Positions 1-5,782 of a stretch of 5,782 bases of DNA are shown here, in pieces. The position numbers and the translations under genes were made by a program. The stretch comes from Desulfofustis sp. (GTDB taxonomy: Bacteria; Desulfobacterota; Desulfobulbia; Desulfobulbales; Desulfocapsaceae): positions 1 to 5,782 of the forward strand of contig JARFQM010000305.1 in assembly GCA_029287755.1 (NCBI GenBank), in the 5' to 3' direction. Positions within the stretch are counted from its first letter, which is position 1; each line of letters starts with the position of its first letter. The notes under the pieces are model-generated. The model worked only from the letters and a program-made list of their open reading frames with translations. It was not told where the DNA came from and searched no databases.

Positions 1-3814
<3,814 letters not shown>

Positions 3815-3957
3815 TGAAATTCCCTTGAGGCTTTTAAACCGTGCTCGCGGTTGTGCTGATACCTGGCGGCCGGATGCATGTCGACCCGGTTCCGTCACTT
3901 TACTCTATAACCGCTGGGCCCAAAAATAAATCTTCATTTCAACCATCCAACCGATTT
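3815..3957 (-). promoter_or_regulatory. Intergenic region, probable promoter region for the receiver/PPDK_N-gdhA pair
   Basis: These 143 bp separate the membrane-protein stop from the receiver/PPDK_N start and form the only sizeable gap in the window. On the minus strand TATAGA (3904-3909) resembles a -10 box, but the hexamer 17 bp upstream, GATTTA, is a poor -35. A short inverted repeat, AACCG-N6-CGGTT (3837-3852), lies 10 bp upstream of the ribosome-binding site. I see no convincing terminator: the T-rich TTTATTTTT run is preceded only by an A/T-rich 5-bp repeat with a 20-base loop. A promoter here is inferred from the gap and the change of function, not from a strong motif. Confidence 0.35.
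3821..3826 (-). promoter_or_regulatory. Ribosome-binding site that favours the ATG start at 3814
   Basis: On the minus strand AAGGGA stands 6 bases before the ATG at 3814. The in-frame GTG at 3898 is preceded by GAGTAAA, a much poorer match, with an in-frame TAG three codons upstream. The internal ATG is therefore the better start. This sets the protein at 1001 residues rather than 1029 and leaves a 143-bp intergenic region. Confidence 0.6.
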
Positions 3958-4977
3958 CTACTGTCCTCCGAATATCGAATAAGCAAGAGGCTTCCACGCG
4001 GCCGTCAAAAGAAACAGCAGCAAAAATATACTGCTGAGAAGAGCGGCCCGGCGAATGAAGGGCTTGACCTCGGCGCGACCGCCTTTCATCCGGCTGACCA
4101 CGCCTGCCAGCGAAGCGCCCAGCCCGGAGAGCACGGCGCCGTGCAGGAACAGGTAGAGCGGCAGCCCTATGGCCAGATACGGGTAGCGCAAAAGGTCAAA
4201 GGGGCAGCGGTGATGGGGCAGCGCGTATACGTAGGGGCTTACCTGAACGGTTATGACCGCCAGGGCCAAGAGGTAAAAAGCTATCCAGGCAGCCGCCAGC
4301 CCCCCGCTCAGGAGCGCCGTCGTGGTGGTGATCGAAGCGCTGCGCAGCTGGGCCATTGAGCCGACCAGGAGCAGGCCCGTGGTAGCCGCCAGCAGCAGCA
4401 GAACCGTGCGGCCGGAAGAATAGTCGAAGAGACTGTAGCCGCCGCTTTCCTGATCGCCGAATATGATTCCGCAACAGCTGGTAATAATTTCCGGCTCCAG
4501 ATTCATCAGGTAAAGCACAACCAGCAGTGCATCGCCAAGGAGCAAGGGCATAAGGGCCAGCAGCCAGTAACTCTTGATCCTGGTATAGGGGAAATCCTCG
4601 CAGCCGATATCGAGCCTATGCAGGATGATCCACAGGCTGCCACCCACTATGGTGGCCAGCTTGAAGCCCAGGGCCGGCAACCCATATACGTTTGCACTCA
4701 GGGATCCGGCGGCGCACATGGCCCCTTTGAGCACGGTGGCAAAATAATCGGCGGCATAGACGAACAGCACAGCGGAAATTATCTGTACCACCAGAGCGAA
4801 TTGCACCAGGGCGGCCGTCAGCCAGACCTTTTCTTCGAGCCTGATCTGGCGTTCCGAATCCGAGCCCAGATCCCAATACCTGAGCAGCCGCAGCGCAGTG
4901 GCTGCTCCGATGATCCCAAAAACGATGGTTACCGCCGAGCAGGTGATGAGTGCGATCGACCAGGATTCCAGAATCAT
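3958..4977 (-). CDS. Multi-pass membrane protein with conserved-looking cysteines, partner of an ABC transporter
   Basis: This 339-residue protein is very hydrophobic, with about eight membrane segments by eye (roughly 7-31, 52-76, 100-119, 136-158, 190-208, 222-246, 266-292 and 308-327) and no obvious cleavable signal peptide. I cannot name its family with certainty. Features that look functional are ADYFATVLKGAMC ending at C88, ITSCCGIIF with C168-C169, and HHRCPFDLL with H255, H256 and C258, followed by IGLPLYLFLHG. Paired cysteines and an HHRC cluster would suit metal or thiol-redox chemistry, but this is inference. The ATG at 4977 lies 6 bases after the ATPase stop without a recognisable Shine-Dalgarno sequence, so translation is probably coupled to the ATPase. 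The tight linkage suggests an accessory or substrate-handling subunit of that transporter. It has no nucleotide-binding motif and does not look like an FtsX permease. The coding call is secure; the function is unknown. Confidence 0.85.
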   Translation of the reverse strand: MILESWSIALITCSAVTIVFGIIGAATALRLLRYWDLGSDSERQIRLEEKVWLTAALVQFALVVQIISAVLFVYAADYFATVLKGAMCAAGSLSANVYGLPALGFKLATIVGGSLWIILHRLDIGCEDFPYTRIKSYWLLALMPLLLGDALLVVLYLMNLEPEIITSCCGIIFGDQESGGYSLFDYSSGRTVLLLLAATTGLLLVGSMAQLRSASITTTTALLSGGLAAAWIAFYLLALAVITVQVSPYVYALPHHRCPFDLLRYPYLAIGLPLYLFLHGAVLSGLGASLAGVVSRMKGGRAEVKPFIRRAALLSSIFLLLFLLTAAWKPLAYSIFGGQ

Positions 4978-4983
4978 TTCGGT

Positions 4984-5664
4984 TCAGGAGGCAGCTCGGA
5001 GCTGGCCGTCCCGCAGGTAGAGGCAGCGGTCAACAACCGGACTTGCTGAGACGAGAGGGTCGTGGGACGCAATTATTATCGTTTTCCCCAGCCTCTTGAG
5101 ATCTGCCATGATGGCCAAGAAGTCCTCACTCAACCTGGTGTCGAGGTGGGCTGTAGGCTCATCGGCGATTATGACGGCGGGATCGTTGATCAGCGCCCTG
5201 GCCACGGCCGCGCGCTGAAGTTCACCGCCGGAAACTTCCGCGGCCGGAAAATCTCTGCGGTGATCTATCTCCAGCCGGTGCAGAAGCTCCCGACCCCGTT
5301 TCTTCCTGTCTGCCGGTCTGATCCCAAGTGGCAGAAGCGGCAGGGTGACGTTTTCCAGTACGCTGAGTTCGGGAATAAGCCGAAAACGCTGAAAAATAAA
5401 CCCGATGTGCTGGCGCCGGTAAAGAGTGAGAAAGCGATCCGGCAGCCGGGCCATCTTCTTTCCGCCTATCACGGCGCTGCCGCAGGTTGGCCCGATAATG
5501 CCGCCCAGGATGGCGAGCAGGGTCGACTTGCCGGAACCCGACGGTCCGTGGATGCAGACCGTCTCCCCGGCATCGATACTCAGATCGATCCCGCGCAGGG
5601 CATAAACCTGGTGGTGGGCGCCGCGGTTGTAATACTTTTCCACCCTGTGCAGTTCAATCCTCAT
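4984..5664 (-). CDS. ABC transporter ATP-binding protein, LolD/MacB class
   Basis: A complete 226-residue ABC ATPase that would sit on the cytoplasmic face of the inner membrane and power an FtsX-type permease. All catalytic motifs are present: a possible A-loop tyrosine Y12, Walker A GPSGSGKST at 40-48, Q-loop Q92 in FIFQ, signature VSGGELQR at 144-151, Walker B VIIADEP at 164-170, D-loop HLD at 173-175 and switch histidine H201 in ASHDP. The SGGELQR signature, DEPTAHLDT and the length of about 225 residues place it in the LolD/MacB/FtsE group rather than among nutrient importers. Members typically act in lipoprotein release, efflux or mechanotransmission rather than classical substrate import. 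The upstream permease ends one base before this ATG and the membrane protein begins 6 bases after its stop, so it is the middle gene of a coupled operon. No strong ribosome-binding site precedes the ATG. The specific substrate is not predictable. Confidence 0.95.
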   Translation of the reverse strand: MRIELHRVEKYYNRGAHHQVYALRGIDLSIDAGETVCIHGPSGSGKSTLLAILGGIIGPTCGSAVIGGKKMARLPDRFLTLYRRQHIGFIFQRFRLIPELSVLENVTLPLLPLGIRPADRKKRGRELLHRLEIDHRRDFPAAEVSGGELQRAAVARALINDPAVIIADEPTAHLDTRLSEDFLAIMADLKRLGKTIIIASHDPLVSASPVVDRCLYLRDGQLRAAS

Positions 5665-5665
5665 C

Positions 5666-5782
5666 TCAGATCACCGAATCGGGGCGGATGGTCGTGCTCT
5701 GCCAGGCTGGTATCACCGTAGCGGCCAGGTAGGGCAGAACGCTAAGAGAAAAAATGAGCAGCAGATCCGCAAAGCTGAACAC
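5666..5782 (-). CDS. C-terminal end of an FtsX/MacB-type ABC permease (partial)
   Basis: The minus strand is open from the window edge to the TGA at 5666-5668, giving 38 residues: a hydrophobic helix (ADLLLIFSLSVLPYLAATVI) followed by the polar tail PAWQSTTIRPDSVI. A last membrane helix with a tail of the form PAxxxxxxxPxxVI/LR is typical of the FtsX domain in MacB/LolC-type permeases. The stop lies one base before the ATPase start (TGA-G-ATG), the usual arrangement for a permease-ATPase pair. Most of the gene lies beyond the right edge, so its length, periplasmic domain and start cannot be judged. The fragment is too short for a family-level assignment from sequence alone; the neighbour supports it strongly. 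Confidence 0.75.
   Translation of the reverse strand: MFSFADLLLIFSLSVLPYLAATVIPAWQSTTIRPDSVI

Noticed and set aside
3815..3898. N-terminal extension of the receiver/PPDK_N protein from a GTG at 3898
   Set aside because: No good ribosome-binding site precedes the GTG, and the extra 28 residues are basic and unlike a receiver N-terminus. The ATG at 3814 has AAGGGA at a suitable distance.
3927..3957. Possible intrinsic terminator after the membrane-protein gene (T-rich run on the minus strand)
   Set aside because: The only stem is AAATC/GATTT with a loop of about 20 bases and little G+C, too weak for a terminator call.
3841..4359. Plus-strand ORF covering the intergenic region and the end of the membrane-protein gene
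   Set aside because: Low-complexity, Gln- and Arg-rich translation without domains, largely antisense to a well-supported membrane protein.
5062..5721. Plus-strand ORF opposite the ABC ATPase
   Set aside because: The minus strand carries every ABC ATPase motif in order. The plus-strand translation has none.

Overview
The window is a compact bacterial stretch of roughly 55-60% G+C by eye, and every gene I can support is on the minus strand. In transcription order (right to left) it holds: the last 38 codons of an FtsX/MacB-type ABC permease; its ABC ATPase; a multi-pass membrane protein with paired cysteines; a 143-bp gap; a large protein with two receiver-like domains and a pyruvate-phosphate-dikinase-type ATP-binding domain; and the first part of NADP-type glutamate dehydrogenase, gdhA, which is broken by an in-frame TAA. 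The architecture suggests a member of Desulfobacterota (the former Deltaproteobacteria), where from memory such receiver plus PPDK_N proteins and LolD-like ATPases with the DEPTAHLDT motif are common. This placement is an inference from protein style, not a phylogenetic result.

Right block (about 3958-5782). The permease stop is one base from the ATPase start, and the ATPase stop is six bases from the membrane-protein start. Neither downstream start has a good Shine-Dalgarno sequence, so the three genes look like one translationally coupled operon. Together they would form an inner-membrane ABC system of the MacB/LolD/FtsX class with a dedicated membrane partner. The partner carries C88, C168-C169 and an HHRC motif, which could serve metal or thiol chemistry. 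Its substrate cannot be read from the sequence.

Left block (1-3814). After the gap, which probably holds the next promoter, a 1001-residue protein combines a degenerate receiver, a receiver with an intact phospho-acceptor aspartate, a PPDK_N ATP-grasp domain, and an uncharacterised C-terminal domain in place of the phosphohistidine and PEP-binding domains of true PEP synthase. It is therefore more likely a regulatory or unusual phosphotransfer protein than a gluconeogenic enzyme. gdhA follows after 22 bp with a good ribosome-binding site, so the two are probably co-transcribed, hinting at a link between the PEP/pyruvate pool and ammonium assimilation.

The main anomaly is gdhA. It matches the enzyme closely to residue 211, meets TAA at 151-153, and continues in the same frame with recognisable Rossmann-domain sequence to the window edge. 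Several normally conserved residues around the stop are also changed. This points to a recent pseudogene or a local sequence-quality problem. I found no RNA genes, insertion sequences, CRISPR arrays or long repeats. The long plus-strand ORFs are shadows of the minus-strand genes.
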